Of a stretch of 61,571 nt of DNA, positions 52,373 through 61,571 are shown piece by piece. Position 1 is the stretch's first letter; every line of letters starts with the position of its first letter. The notes beneath the pieces were generated by a model. The model saw nothing but the letters and a program-made list of their open reading frames with translations. It was not told the DNA's origin and made no database searches. Origin of the DNA: an uncultured Eubacteriales bacterium (lineage in GTDB: Bacteria; Bacillota; Clostridia; Monoglobales; Monoglobaceae). The stretch spans positions 1 through 61,571 of the forward strand of contig CAJKEB010000006.1 in NCBI GenBank assembly GCA_905198865.1. The letters run 5' to 3'. The position numbers and the translations under genes are program-made.

Positions 52373-54616
52373 ATGAAAAAACTAAAAAGAATACTGGCTG
52401 TTGCTATTGTGGTTTGTATGCTGGTTTCCTTGTCCGCTCCTGTATTTGCAGCAAACGGAAATGAAACGTCTGATACAGCTACAGTTCTCAAATTAGGCGA
52501 TTACATTCAGATGGGAACATACGGCAATCAGCCAATCACATGGCGTGTAATGGCGTTTGAAAAGGTTACGGGGAACAACGAGGACGGCACACCGGTGATT
52601 GATTCTACCGACACAGTTACTGAATATACGGAGGGCTATATGCCTCTGCTTGTGACAAATAATATTATTACAATAAAAGCCTTTGATGCGGGCTGTGATA
52701 TGGAGGAAGCAACGCCTCCGGAAACCTCGTCACATTTAAGATTTGCATATGGTGATCCTGTCAGATATAGCGGATCAAATTACTGGGGTGACAGCAATAT
52801 AAGATGTTGGCTCAATTCATCTGCCGAGGGCGGCAATGTGGATTGGACATGCGGATTTGCTCCGGATCAGACGTATATGTATCCTAATGCCAACGGATAT
52901 GCAGACGAGGAGGGATTTCTTAACTCTTTCGCGCCTACAGAGCTTAGCGCGATTGTAAGCGTTTCGCAGAAAACTCTCATAGATGCACCGCATGACGGCA
53001 CTGTAGATGAAACATCGTATAACACTGTTTCCATGCCGGAAACGGTGGCTTTGGCAAACGAAAACTATGACTTGTATCGATATGAATACAATACTGACAC
53101 GATATTTTTGCCGGATATTATGCAGGTGTATAATATTGCTCAAAACGCAAATAATCTTGGCGGTAATTTATATTTAACCTCTCCAACGTATTATGCACAG
53201 CAGCAGATACCGGAGGACAGCCAGTATTATCCACAGGAGCAGATACCGGAGGACGGTCTGTATTCTGCTGCTGAGGCATATCCGTATTGGCTGCGTACTC
53301 CTTTGGACGGCTCGGGATGCGCTATGGGAATTATATTACAGGCAGATGCAGCAGATATTTCAACAATAACTGTCAATGAATCCGATATAGGCGTGCGTCC
53401 CGCGTGTTATATAGATATGACGGCGTTGAATATGACTTCATCAGACGGTACGGAATATTCGCCGTATACGGTCGATTTGTCGGAATATACCGTTACATAT
53501 AACGCGTCAGAAAACGGCGGAACAATACAGGGAGAAAGCACGGTTGCGGAAAACGTGCTCGAGGGTACGGACATTATGCCGGGAAATAATAATGCCGGCG
53601 TAAAGGACGGCTATGACTTTATCGGCTGGAACACTGACCCGAATGCCAAGGAAGGTCTGACATCATATAAGGTGACGGGCGATGTAACGCTGTATGCGAT
53701 ATACTCAAAGGATACTGATATCGTGGCGTACTTTCACAATCTTGACAGAACTACTGTTAAAAGTGAAACTGTAAAAATATACAACAACGATACCACAGGA
53801 ACTCTTACTTTCCCAGATGAGGATGATACTGATGTATGGACATTTGAGGGCTGGACGTCAGATAATGAGTCATCAGAGGTTGAGTATAGGGCAAACGACA
53901 CAGCAGATATAAGCGAAGATACTGATTATTATGCGGTTTATTCCCGTGTAATAACCATGACATACAGTATTGATTCAACTACATCAGAGGGTTCACAGAC
54001 GCAGACATATATTCAGCATATGAATTGTGATTCAAGCTTCTCTGTAAAGGTTACAGTACCGGCTGCACCTGAAAGAGAAGGTTATTATTTCACCGGCTGG
54101 CGTTCACAGGACAATAATCAAAAGCTTGTTCCGGCAAACGGCACAGTTGAGGCTTATGAGGATACTACATTTGTTGCCGAATGGTCTGACACACCGCTTG
54201 CGGAATACACGGTTACATATGATTATAAAACCAATGGCGGTGATTCAGCAAGTACGGCGGAGTCAAAGGTAAAGTACAACTCGCTTGCAGATCTGACACC
54301 TACTGCAAAAAAGAGCGGCTATGAGTTTGTGGGGTGGAATACGGATTCTGCTGCGCGTGAGGCGCTGAGCGAATATGCAGTGACACAGGATACCACGCTT
54401 TACGCCATATTCAAAAAAACCGTATCGCTGCGTTTTTATTCAAGAAACGGAATGATACAGACAACCATACCCGTAGACCTTTATAATAATGAAACCGAAG
54501 GTGTGTTTGCACCGCTTCCGGAGGTTGCTTCTTATAAGGATTGGACACCGCTCGGATGGCGAAACGACATTACGGCGGCAGCTCTGTGTCCGCACCGTCC
54601 GCGTCAAGTATTGTAA
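52373..54616 (+). CDS. Secreted DUF6273 / InlB-type repeat protein, N-terminal part before frameshift
   Basis: 747 residues in this frame: a signal peptide (residues 1-27, VFAAN), a DUF6273-like domain (about 38-370, with GDYIQMGTYGNQPITWRVM and SNIRCWLN), then Listeria-Bacteroides (InlB/Flg_new) repeats. The repeats follow an A-B-C order: A ends with a YxFxGWNTD turn and TLYAIY, B with GWxxD and DxYYAVY, C with PEREGYxFxGW. The frame fails in the second B unit after GWRNDITAAA; the last ten residues are out of frame. The continuation is in the next frame from about 54572. GGGGGA precedes the ATG. Confidence 0.85.
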   Translation: MKKLKRILAVAIVVCMLVSLSAPVFAANGNETSDTATVLKLGDYIQMGTYGNQPITWRVMAFEKVTGNNEDGTPVIDSTDTVTEYTEGYMPLLVTNNIITIKAFDAGCDMEEATPPETSSHLRFAYGDPVRYSGSNYWGDSNIRCWLNSSAEGGNVDWTCGFAPDQTYMYPNANGYADEEGFLNSFAPTELSAIVSVSQKTLIDAPHDGTVDETSYNTVSMPETVALANENYDLYRYEYNTDTIFLPDIMQVYNIAQNANNLGGNLYLTSPTYYAQQQIPEDSQYYPQEQIPEDGLYSAAEAYPYWLRTPLDGSGCAMGIILQADAADISTITVNESDIGVRPACYIDMTALNMTSSDGTEYSPYTVDLSEYTVTYNASENGGTIQGESTVAENVLEGTDIMPGNNNAGVKDGYDFIGWNTDPNAKEGLTSYKVTGDVTLYAIYSKDTDIVAYFHNLDRTTVKSETVKIYNNDTTGTLTFPDEDDTDVWTFEGWTSDNESSEVEYRANDTADISEDTDYYAVYSRVITMTYSIDSTTSEGSQTQTYIQHMNCDSSFSVKVTVPAAPEREGYYFTGWRSQDNNQKLVPANGTVEAYEDTTFVAEWSDTPLAEYTVTYDYKTNGGDSASTAESKVKYNSLADLTPTAKKSGYEFVGWNTDSAAREALSEYAVTQDTTLYAIFKKTVSLRFYSRNGMIQTTIPVDLYNNETEGVFAPLPEVASYKDWTPLGWRNDITAAALCPHRPRQVL

Positions 54617-57600
54617 ATTCAGGCGATAAAGCTGATTTAACCATCACAGCTTATAAGGATACTTATGAATTTGTCGGCTGGAACACAGATAAAAACGCTA
54701 CAGAGGGACTGGAGCAGTACACTGTTACGGAGGACGTGACGCTGTACGCTATCTACAAGAAAACCGTTATGGCGCAGTTCATGGAGGAAGCGAATAAGGT
54801 GCAGAGTGTTGAGTATGCAGTTCTGTATAACAATACCGACAGTGCGGTAGTTGCAGCGCCGGAGCCGGTATCAAAGGACGGCTGGAATACTGACGGCTGG
54901 AGAAGCGATACAGAGGCTGCACCGGCAGTATATAAGAGCGGAACCGTAAGTATAAGTGAGGACACATACTTCTATCCCGTATATAAGCGGTTTATTACTC
55001 TTTCGTATGATGTTAACGGAGGAAATATCACCATCCGTCCCGACACTGCCTTGCAGTATATGAACGGCTGGGGTAACGTTCAGGCGGCAGCCTTCACGCT
55101 TGCGGCTGCACCGCAGAGAAACGGCTACAGCTTTATGAGCTGGATTGTTGACGCAGATCCGACAAGAGGCTACCAAAGCGGAGAGAGTATTACGCTGACA
55201 GAAAATGCAACTGCATCTGCATCATGGTCAGAGATAGAAGTTCCCGATAATAGTGTTTCGGTGACCTATAATTATACCGCAAACGGCGGAAGCAGGACAA
55301 CAAAAGCCTACGATACATTAGAGGCCGGCGAAAAAGCAGACCTTACGCCTGTTGCAGTAAAGGCGGACTATGAATTTATCGGCTGGAATACAGATAAGAA
55401 TGCACAGACAGCCCTCACTGAATATACGGTGACTAAGAATACGACACTGTATGCGATATATAAGAGAGATATAACGGTAAACTTCTATTCGGGCGAGAAT
55501 ACATTGCAGGATACAGTAAGCAGAACCCTCTTCAACAGCGAGAGTGAAACGGTTATAACCGCACCCGCGCCGGCGGCGCTTTACGGCTGGACAGCTGTCG
55601 GCTGGCGTGATAATAAGCATGCCCTTGAAAATGAGTATCAGTCGGGCGAGATAACCGTATTCGACAATATGGATTTTTATGCAATCTATGTAAGAGATAT
55701 TACCGTCAGCGAAACAACAACCGAAGGCGAGAGTATAAGCACTGTCAGCTTCAGTCAGTACCGTAATGCTGCCGGAGGAACAGAGAGCAAAACGATTATG
55801 CTCGAAGAACCCGAGCCGCGAGAGGGCTATCGTTTCAGAGGCTGGGCTGTCGGTGATGAAACGGGCAAGCGTTATAAGCCCGGAACCCCCGTTTCCGTTT
55901 CTGAAAGCACAAATTTGGTAGGTCTGTGGGTTAAACTGCCCGAGGGAGATGTTAAGCTCCCCTCAATACAAACAGGAACAGCGTCCGTATCTTCGCCAAC
56001 CTCGGCAACAATTTCCGCTAAGGTTGATAGTGACGGCGGCGATGCGGTTATTGAACAGGGATTTGTTTATTGGAGTAAACTCAACAGCGAGTCAAAATAT
56101 ACAGTGCTGACGAGCGATGATAAATCTTGCACGCTTTCCAATCTTTCACCCGATACGGAATATTATTACTACGCATTTGCAGAAAATGCGGCAGGTACTG
56201 GCAAGGGATATATCAAGAGCTTTTCAACATTGTCGGAGGATAAGCCGAATGCGCTTATGATAACTCCTGAGTATGTATCTGTAGAAAAAGACGGTGTGTA
56301 TCAGCTTCTTGCTACGCTTCTTCCCGAGTCGGTCAAAAATCGCAAAATAGTCTGGTCGAGTTCTGACGAGAGCGTTGTAACGGTAGACAGTGAAGGCAAA
56401 ATTACCGGAGTAAAAGAAGGTCAGGCTGTAATTACTGCAACAACCGAGGTAGACAGACTGACTGCGGAATGTATAGTCGATGTAACGGAGACAGAGGAAA
56501 TAAAGGAATATGATTTCTCTGAATGGAACATGGCGACCAATACAAGTGTCTATGCAAAGGACGGACTTGGCTTCGACTGGGATACCGCAAACTTTGGCGG
56601 CAACCATCAGATGGCAACAGCATACCTTGCGCGCTGGGACGGAGCTGTTTTAGAGGAAAACGATCCCTATCCCGAGTTCAACAGTAATCCGTCGGCAGGC
56701 TACAAAAAGGTAGATGCGGATTATCATATTCAGGACGTTGAATGGCTGCCTGCCCGCGAAGGAGCTCTTGATAACAATGAGATAAAATCAGCTCTTATGG
56801 AATATGGTGCTGTTTACACTTTGTTTAACGTAGACTGGAATTACTTTGATGCTGCTATGCTGAACTATTACTGTCCGAACAAACTGGACTATGGCGGACA
56901 CTGCGTTACAATTGTAGGCTGGGACGACAACTATTCAAAATCGAATTTTGTTATAGAGCCGCCCGGAAACGGTGCGTTCCTGTGCAAAAACAGCTGGGGC
57001 GAATATGTTGGAGATAACGGATATTTCTATATATCGTATTACGACGCTCAGATGGGACGTATGGACTCAAATGCAGTTGTTACAGGCTTTGAGAAAAAAT
57101 CCAATTACAACAAGATTTATCAGTACGATCCGCTCGGTGCGGTCGGATATATCGGCTACGGAGATACAACATATGCGGCTAACGTATTCCCTGAAAGTGG
57201 AAGTACACTGTCGCAGGATGAGGATTTGAAAGCGGTATCATTCTATACATATCACAAGAATACTTCTTATGATGTATATATTGTAACCGATTACAAGGAC
57301 AGCGATTCGCTTTCAAAGCTGTGGACACCGGCGGCAACGGGAGTAATAAAGAATTCGGGTTATCATACTGTTAATCTGAAAACGCCGGTAAGTCTGAAAG
57401 CCGGAACACGTTTTGCCGTGGTTGTTAAGTTTGACGTACCCGGAGAGATTTCGTATGTATACTGCGAATATCCGGTAAGCGGATACTCAAGCAATGCAAG
57501 AGCCAATGCTGATGAAAGCTATTACAGCCCGGACGGCGAATCATGGAGTGACTTCACGTATGATGTTAACAACGCAAACTTCTGTATCAAGGCATTTACC

Positions 57601-58869
57601 GATAACGGTCTTGTGTTGTCGTCTGCGCAGTTATTCTCAGGAATTGATAATGCTTACAGAGAATATGAGGATGATACGGTTTATACGCTTTCAGAGGCTG
57701 CGGATAAGGGATTGCCGGTAAACGATGATTATATTGATTACGTTGAACGCGCAGAACAAGCGCCCGCTCAAATCAGCCTTTCGTCAGGCGGAGAAAAATC
57801 ATTCGGCAGTGTGCCGAGTATAACAAAAGCAGGCGCTAACAGCGTCACCTTTACGGACGGCGCAATGTTCCCGTCAAGCTATGACCTCAGAACAATGGGC
57901 CTTGTAAGCTCGGTTAAAAACCAAGGCGAGTGGGGCACATGCTGGGCGCACACAATGTATGCGTCGCTTGAAAGTAACATTTTAAGACGCATGAAAACGA
58001 CCGACGCTGGATCGGAAAATACCGAGGCAGTGCCGACAGACTTGAAGTTAAGCCGAAACGCTCTGACAATGTCTCCCGGTTCGGCAATGACACTTGCTAA
58101 AAAGATCACTCCGGCAGGCACATCAAAGAAGGCGGTTGTATGGATCAGCAGTGACGAAAGCGTTGCGACTGTAGATACAAACGGAACAATCCGCGCTGTA
58201 GGAGGAGGCTCAGCCAATATAACGGCTGCAACGGTTTCCGGCGGTATATGCGCGCAGTGCAGCATTGTTGTTGAGGAAGAGGATGTACCTGAAACTATTT
58301 CCCTTGAAGAGAAAAAAGTCACAAAATCAGTGGGTGACGTATTTATGGTGGCATATTCGGTAACCCCGATGAAGGCAGCGTCAAGCTCTCTCGGCTGGAT
58401 TAGCCATAATTCGAATGTGGCAGCCGTAAATGAAAACGGTGTGATTACGGCGCTTGCAGAGGGAACGGCAGATATAAGCATTATATCGGGGAAAGGCGAA
58501 ATCAAAGATACAGTCACTGTGGTTGTCGGCAGCGGATTTGAGTGCAATATTAAGGAGCTGGACGACAGCGGACTGATGCTTTCCGACAACGTATTGTCCG
58601 GCGATGTGACAGTGACGATAAACAGCAGTACTGTTTCGGAAAAACCTGCGGAGATAATACTTGCACTCTATGACAGTGATAACCTTATGGTAGGCATAAC
58701 CTCCGTATCAAAGCTGCTGTCATCAGGCGAGAATAAAATCGAGTTCAGTGACATAACCTTTGACGGTATACAAATCGGCAGCTACACGCTGAAATGTTTC
58801 GCGTGGGAATCGCTTGTCAGCGCCACACCGCTGTCAGCAGCAACCGATAAACAGCTGATTATCGATTAA
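54572..58869 (+). CDS. Surface protein, C-terminal part: InlB repeats, FN3, Big_2 and a permuted papain-like protease
   Basis: The frame is open from 54541 to 58869, but homology to the repeats begins only at about 54572 (GGSSVSAPSASS). Order (residues from 54541): repeats to ~475; FN3-like (~480-570); Big_2 (~572-650); the C1A C-terminal half with His787 in GGHCVTIVGWDD and Asn817 in CKNSWGEY; a lectin-like beta domain (~855-1020); a linker; the C1A N-terminal half FPSSYDLRTMG with Gln in KNQGEWGTCWAH and Cys1134; two Big-type domains; and a C-terminal module shared with the PL11 protein. The catalytic order is His-Asn-Cys. The start given is where homology begins, not a true start codon. 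Confidence 0.8.
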
Positions 58870-58910
58870 CCGCATTAAACCGATAGATTTAAATTAACAA
58901 ATCACATACA

Positions 58911-58942
58911 AAATCACTCTGTTTTCGGACAGAGTGATTTTT
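58911..58942 (+). terminator. Intrinsic terminator after the surface protein
   Basis: AAATCACTCTG (58911-58921) / CAGAGTGATTT (58930-58940) plus a T run. Confidence 0.85.
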
Positions 58943-58979
58943 GTATAAGATAAAAAGCAAAAAAATCGGCAAAATAAAA

Positions 58980-59010
58980 AATAGCTCAAAACTTTATGTT
59001 TCGAGCTATT
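58980..59010 (-). terminator. Terminator of tRNA-Leu
   Basis: A 13-bp stem with one G-U type mismatch (58980-58992 / 58998-59010), with a T-rich tail on the minus strand just after the tRNA. Confidence 0.7.
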
Positions 59011-59017
59011 TAGTAGA

Positions 59018-59104
59018 TGGTGCCGGTGATCGGGGTCGAACCGATACGGTATCACTACCACAGGATTTTGAGTCCAGCGCGTCTGCCAATTCCACCACAC
59101 CGGC
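59018..59104 (-). tRNA. tRNA-Leu (CAA)
   Basis: An 87-nt class II tRNA on the minus strand, including an encoded CCA (59018-59020). Acceptor GCCGGTG pairs with CACCGGC, the discriminator is A, the anticodon loop CTCAAAA gives CAA, there is a variable arm, and the T arm is ATCGG-TTCGACC-CCGAT. The anticodon stem has one U-U mismatch. A promoter lies upstream at 59128-59156. Confidence 0.93.
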
Positions 59105-59127
59105 ATATTCTATTCGACACGCATTAC

Positions 59128-59156
59128 AGTATACCACAAACCAATTTAAAAATCAA
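59128..59156 (-). promoter_or_regulatory. Promoter for tRNA-Leu
   Basis: On the minus strand, TTGATT (59151-59156), a 17-bp spacer and TATACT (59128-59133). Confidence 0.65.
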
Positions 59157-59206
59157 GAGATTTTTTTGAAAATTTCATAATATTTTTAAATTACGCAAAA
59201 TCGCTA

Positions 59207-59235
59207 TTGCATTACATATTTTACTGTGGTATAAT
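59207..59235 (+). promoter_or_regulatory. Promoter for the glycine riboswitch/symporter transcript
   Basis: TTGCAT (59207-59212), a 17-bp spacer and perfect TATAAT (59230-59235), about 30 bp before the riboswitch P1 stem. Confidence 0.75.
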
Positions 59236-59265
59236 GACAAAGTTGATTTGTTAATACGGCATTTT

Positions 59266-59403
59266 CTCTGGAGAGTTTCATTTTCTAAGGCTGCCCGCTC
59301 AATCGGTAAATTTAAAAATTGATTGGCAGACCTATGCGTGAACGCCGAAGGTGTAAGGTTTGCAAAACTGCATTCCGATCTCTCAGGCACAAGGGACAGA
59401 AGT
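59266..59403 (+). ncRNA. Glycine riboswitch (single aptamer)
   Basis: The leader contains the conserved glycine-aptamer pieces in order: a GGAGAG 5' strand near 59270, CGCCGAAGGTG at about 59343-59353, and CTCTCAGGCACAAGGGACAG near 59380-59399, closing P1. Only one aptamer is seen, with an elongated P3-like arm. It precedes a sodium:alanine/glycine symporter, a known target of this riboswitch class. An intrinsic terminator at 59427-59450 is the likely expression platform. Confidence 0.85.
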
Positions 59404-59426
59404 AAAATGAATTCATATCTTAAGAG

Positions 59427-59450
59427 AAGCCGAATTTTTTCGGCTTTTTT
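59427..59450 (+). terminator. Riboswitch-linked intrinsic terminator
   Basis: AAGCCGAA (59427-59434) / TTCGGCTT (59439-59446) followed by T to 59450, between the glycine aptamer and the symporter gene. Whether glycine turns expression on or off cannot be decided by eye. Confidence 0.82.
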
Positions 59451-59552
59451 GTTGTATATTTTTCAACATGATTTTCATTTGTGCCGTAATGTCTGCCCGC
59501 AGACAAAAACGGAAATCAAATCAATTTCTGCGGGCGGAAAGGTTGTGGAGAG

Positions 59553-60971
59553 ATGTTAGAAACAATCGGAGCAATCCTGACCAGGATCGATGATTTTGTT
59601 TGGGGCTTGCCTCTCGTCATCATAATCATGGCGGTAGGTATTTATCTTACTTTAAGGCTTAAGGGTCTTCAAATCAGGCACTTGCCAAAGGCTCTCAAAT
59701 ATATGGTTCAGAATGAAGAAGCCGGTGACGGTGAAGTATCGAGCTTTGCGGCACTTTGCACCGCTCTTTCGGCGACAATAGGAACAGGCAATATTGTGGG
59801 TGTTGCAACTGCAATCTGTGCCGGCGGACCCGGTGCGCTGTTCTGGATGATAGTTGCCGCTTTGTTTGGAATGGCAACCAAGTATTCAGAGGGACTGCTT
59901 GCAGTCAAGTTCAGACGTGTTGCCCCTGACGGACATGTTCTCGGCGGTCCGTTTTATTATATAGAAAACGGTATGGGAAAGGGCTGGAAATGGCTTGCCA
60001 AGATATTTGCTTTCTTCGGCGTGGGCGTAGGGCTTCTGGGCATAGGTACATTCACTCAGGTGAACGGTATATCTTCAGCAGTCAAGGGCTTTTTTGACCC
60101 GAATACAGCAAGCTCTGTATCCATATTCGGTATGGAGTATTCGTGGGCGGTAGTTATTACCGGTATTGTTCTGACCTTGTGTGTCGGTCTGGTTTTAATC
60201 GGCGGAATAAAGAGAATTTCATCAGTATCACAGGTTGTTGTGCCGTTTATGGCGATTTTATATGTGCTGTTCTGCGTAGTTCTGCTTGCTGTTAATATAA
60301 AGTCAATCCCTGCGGCTATTATGGAAATTGTTAAGGGAGCATTTGGTCTGAGAGCAGCTGCGGGCGGTATGCTTGGCGCAATGATTGTTGCAATGCAAAA
60401 GGGTGTGGCAAGAGGTATCTTTTCAAACGAAGCAGGCCTCGGTTCGGCGCCTATTGCCGCTGCGGCAGCCCAGACAAAGGAACCGGTAAGACAAGGCTTT
60501 GTGACAATGACCGGTACGTTTATTGATACAATAGTTATTTGTACAATGACCGGATTGTGTATCGTAATTACAGGAGCATGGAATCCGGAGCTTGCGCTTG
60601 AGGGCGTGGGCGTTACAACATATGCTTTTCAGACCGGATTGTCGTTCCTTCCGCCGGCAGTTCCTGCATTTGTGCTTATGATGTGTCTGGTGTTCTTTGC
60701 GTTTACCACTATACTCGGCTGGGATTATTACAGCGAGAGATGTCTTGAATATTTGACAGGCGGAAATATTAAGGCTGTCAAGGTATACAGATGGGTATAT
60801 ATTCTCGCAGTGTTTATAGGTCCGTATATGACTGTATCGGCTGTGTGGACAATCGCTGATATTTTTAACGGACTCATGGCACTGCCGAACCTGATAGCAA
60901 TTGTTGCCTTAAGCGGCGTTATCGCATCGGAAACAAAAAAATATTTTGATAAGGTTAAAAAGTTAGGCTAA
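59553..60971 (+). CDS. Alanine/glycine:cation symporter (AGCS family)
   Basis: A 472-residue membrane transporter that takes up alanine or glycine with sodium or protons. Seen: the N-terminal GLPLVIIIMAVGIYLTLRLKGLQ, FAALCTALSATIGTGNIVGVA with the conserved Gly-rich cation site, an EAGLGSAPIAAAAAQTKEPVRQG signature near residue 295, and about ten helices. The glycine riboswitch upstream makes glycine a probable substrate. GTGGAGAG precedes the ATG. A bidirectional terminator separates it from the convergent regulator gene. Confidence 0.93.
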   Translation: MLETIGAILTRIDDFVWGLPLVIIIMAVGIYLTLRLKGLQIRHLPKALKYMVQNEEAGDGEVSSFAALCTALSATIGTGNIVGVATAICAGGPGALFWMIVAALFGMATKYSEGLLAVKFRRVAPDGHVLGGPFYYIENGMGKGWKWLAKIFAFFGVGVGLLGIGTFTQVNGISSAVKGFFDPNTASSVSIFGMEYSWAVVITGIVLTLCVGLVLIGGIKRISSVSQVVVPFMAILYVLFCVVLLAVNIKSIPAAIMEIVKGAFGLRAAAGGMLGAMIVAMQKGVARGIFSNEAGLGSAPIAAAAAQTKEPVRQGFVTMTGTFIDTIVICTMTGLCIVITGAWNPELALEGVGVTTYAFQTGLSFLPPAVPAFVLMMCLVFFAFTTILGWDYYSERCLEYLTGGNIKAVKVYRWVYILAVFIGPYMTVSAVWTIADIFNGLMALPNLIAIVALSGVIASETKKYFDKVKKLG

Positions 60972-60983
60972 AATTATTAAGCA

Positions 60984-61017
60984 AAAACGCAGGATCGGTT
61001 TGACGTTCCTGCGTTTT
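60984..61017. terminator. Bidirectional intrinsic terminator
   Basis: AAAACGCAGGA (60984-60994) / TCCTGCGTTTT (61007-61017), with A and T runs on both sides, between the convergent symporter and XRE genes. Confidence 0.85.
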
Positions 61018-61022
61018 ATAAT

Positions 61023-61265
61023 TTATTTTATTTCTTGCTCAAGGCTGTCAAATTCGGGAGAAGAAAAGAACTCTCCCAAAGTAATGTCGAGTCCGTCGCA
61101 CAGTATCTTAATTGTTTTGATAGTTGGATTAAGGCTTCGCCCGTATAAGATACTTTTCAGCGACGAAGGAGATAAGCCGGAAATGGTTGCCAGCTTATTG
61201 AGCGAAATATTTCTTTCCCCGCATAAAGTCAAAATTCTGATTTTTATAGCCTCGGTTGTATTCAT
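61023..61265 (-). CDS. XRE-family DNA-binding protein
   Basis: An 80-residue protein that is almost entirely a Cro/C1 helix-turn-helix domain: ISLNKLATISGLSPSSLKSI forms the two helices, followed by LNPTIKTIKILCDGLDITLGEFF, the usual closing helices. The acidic 10-residue tail has no known role. It is convergent with the symporter. The target is unknown; with no divergent partner or nearby palindrome recognised, its regulon cannot be guessed. Confidence 0.87.
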   Translation of the reverse strand: MNTTEAIKIRILTLCGERNISLNKLATISGLSPSSLKSILYGRSLNPTIKTIKILCDGLDITLGEFFSSPEFDSLEQEIK

Positions 61266-61310
61266 GTTTGTCCCCGTAGAATTGTTGATATTAAAAATAT
61301 AAACAAAAAA

Positions 61311-61332
61311 CCACTGCTGTAAAAAGCAGTGG
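61311..61332 (-). terminator. Terminator of tRNA-Thr
   Basis: CCACTGCT (61311-61318) / AGCAGTGG (61325-61332), with a T run on the minus strand, 20 bp after the tRNA. Confidence 0.8.
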
Positions 61333-61352
61333 AAAATTGGAACGTAAGTTCA

Positions 61353-61428
61353 TGGAGCTGGTGATGGGACTCGAACCCGCGACCTGCTGATTACAAATCA
61401 GCTGCTCTACCAACTGAGCTACACCAGC
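61353..61428 (-). tRNA. tRNA-Thr (TGT)
   Basis: A 76-nt tRNA with encoded CCA. Acceptor GCTGGTG/CACCAGC, D arm GCTCAGTTGGTAGAGC, anticodon stem CTGAT/ATCAG with loop TTGTA giving TGT, T arm GCGGG-TTCGAGT-CCCAT region. Discriminator T. Confidence 0.95.
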
Positions 61429-61465
61429 GTGTTATATTTTTGTTAACAGCGCGTCAACAGATAGT

Positions 61466-61494
61466 ATAATATCACATTTGATTAAGCTTGTCAA
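61466..61494 (-). promoter_or_regulatory. Promoter for tRNA-Thr
   Basis: On the minus strand, perfect TTGACA (61489-61494), a 17-bp spacer and TATTAT (61466-61471). Confidence 0.75.
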
Positions 61495-61571
61495 TAGTTT
61501 TTTTAAAAATTTTTTTAAGGTAACCTCTAAAAATTCATAAAAAATTGTTGAAAAAATCGTCAGATTATGGT

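Noticed and set aside
54541..54571. ATG near the frameshift as a true start for the downstream half
   Set aside because: The residues it would add come from the other frame of a B repeat, there is no ribosome binding site, and the product would lack a signal peptide although all its domains are extracellular types.
52373..58869. Prophage or transposon insertion as the cause of the accessory block
   Set aside because: No integrase, transposase, phage structural genes or flanking direct repeats are seen at 48.5-58.9 kb; the nearby tRNA-Leu has no duplicated 3' end in the window.

Overview
The window looks like chromosome from an anaerobic member of the Clostridia (Firmicutes). This rests on the dnaA/rpmH/rnpA/yidD/yidC/jag core, DnaD plus a DnaI-type helicase loader, Veg, RNase Y, formate-THF ligase, S-layer-homology anchoring, strong AGGAGG ribosome binding sites and 17-bp-spaced sigma-A promoters. 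A family 11 rhamnogalacturonan lyase and large modular surface proteins suggest a pectin-using gut anaerobe (a Monoglobus-like lineage is a guess). Base composition is fairly even across the window.

Layout. 1-5.5 kb is the origin side: dnaA, mnmE, dnaD and dnaC read leftwards from an AT-rich gap (candidate oriC), while rpmH reads rightwards. 5.5-8.7 kb holds rpmH, rnpA, yidD, yidC, jag and a Cys-rich protein. 8.7-13.5 kb holds argD, argF, a GNAT enzyme, asnS and a TPR protein. 13.6-17.8 kb is a 1400-residue PL11 lyase on the minus strand. 17.9-18.9 kb is a small divergent regulator/zinc-protein module followed by a repeat element. 19.1-24.2 kb holds gyrA, a lipoprotein and a phosphoglucomutase. 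24.4-28.1 kb holds mgtE and ppk (minus). 28.4-43 kb is a long rightward run dominated by the envelope: MBOAT/DHHW acetylation pair, veg, rny, secG, a GT2, an SLH-peptidase, a TagA-type transferase, mltG, trmR and a SEDS protein. 43.2-47.7 kb holds a lipoprotein, mnmG and fhs (minus). 47.9-48.3 kb encodes two Cys-rich membrane microproteins too short for normal gene calling. 48.5-58.9 kb is an accessory block: a three-gene two-component system followed by a giant secreted repeat protein/protease. 59-61.4 kb holds tRNA-Leu, a glycine riboswitch, a sodium:alanine/glycine symporter, an XRE regulator and tRNA-Thr.

The most unusual material is in 47.9-58.9 kb. The histidine kinase is cut by one in-frame amber codon. 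The surface protein carries a frameshifting deletion between short direct repeats inside an A-B-C supra-repeat. Its papain-like domain has its catalytic residues in the order His-Asn-Cys, the reverse of normal C1A peptidases. Two tandem Cys-rich microproteins lie just upstream. Elsewhere, three dispersed elements share the same 12-bp terminal sequence but differ inside, and a small zinc-protein gene is preceded by four tandem 13-bp copies of a Shine-Dalgarno-like unit next to a perfect operator-like palindrome.
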